The notes below the pieces were generated by a model, which was not told the DNA's origin, ran no database searches, and saw nothing but the letters and a program-made list of their open reading frames with translations. Below, piece by piece: positions 6,876 through 6,967 of a stretch of 6,967 nt of DNA; positions within the stretch are counted from its first letter, which is position 1; the number at the start of each line of letters is the position of its first letter. Both the position numbers and the translations under genes were made by a program. The stretch is from Sulfurovum sp. Lineage in GTDB: Bacteria > Campylobacterota > Campylobacteria > Campylobacterales > Sulfurovaceae. The stretch is taken from the NCBI GenBank assembly GCA_030634925.1, contig DAOVZV010000054.1:1-6967 (forward strand), read 5' to 3'.

Positions 6876-6967
6876 ATCTGAAATATGTTTAAGCTTTTTT
6901 GTGGGGTTAGTGCTTTACCTAGTTAGTTTGGGTGATGTAACTATGTGAAACAAAGATGAGAGTGTAT
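6876..6967. other. Upstream flank with no recognisable gene
   Basis: None of the three minus-strand frames entering from the right edge stays open beyond about 50 bases. The plus strand has only an ATG at 6956 that reaches the edge after four codons, without a convincing ribosome site. A six-base T run at 6895-6900 has no stem before it. I see no RNA gene or terminator here. Confidence 0.5.

Noticed and set aside
6895..6930. Possible terminator near the T run at 6895-6900, with GGTTAG/TTTACC nearby
   Set aside because: The arms pair at only a few positions, lie on the wrong side of the T run for plus-strand termination, and no gene is seen for it to end.

Overview
The window carries the 5' (promoter-proximal) part of a complex I (nuo) operon, all on the minus strand. 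It is read from right to left as nuoA, nuoB, nuoC, nuoD, a short cysteine-free NuoE-position protein, a 669-residue flavoprotein in the nuoF position, and nuoG. nuoG runs off the left edge after 514 codons. The DNA is AT-rich. The gene order, the small NuoE-position protein (which I recognise as the HP1264 type of Helicobacter/Campylobacter) and the absence of ordinary NuoE and NuoF all point to the Campylobacterota. A free-living, Sulfurimonas- or Sulfurovum-like member is my best guess; the genus is inference.

Layout: 6770-6967 is non-coding upstream DNA with a weak promoter candidate and an AT-rich inverted repeat. nuoA (6380-6769) overlaps nuoB (5856-6398) by 19 bases. nuoB/nuoC, the NuoE-like gene/flavoprotein and flavoprotein/nuoG are joined by 1-base TAATG stop-start overlaps. 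nuoC/nuoD and nuoD/NuoE-like have 8-9 base gaps in which the Shine-Dalgarno sequence overlaps the upstream stop codon. This is one tightly coupled transcription unit with no internal terminator seen.

How the genes work together: NuoB, C and D make the connecting (Q) module, with the N2 cluster and the quinone pocket. NuoA is a membrane-arm subunit beside that pocket. NuoG carries N1b, N5, N4 and an N7-type cluster plus the start of a molybdopterin-oxidoreductase-like domain. The unusual part is the electron-input end. The FMN/NADH-binding portion of NuoF is missing. Only the NuoF C-terminal iron-sulfur domain remains, with one of its four cluster cysteines replaced by glycine. It is fused to a complete GltD/NfnB-type flavoprotein with two further Fe-S motifs, an FAD fold and an NAD(P)H fold. 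The donor could therefore be NADPH, NADH or a reduced low-potential carrier, entering through FAD instead of FMN. That inference is the main point of interest here.
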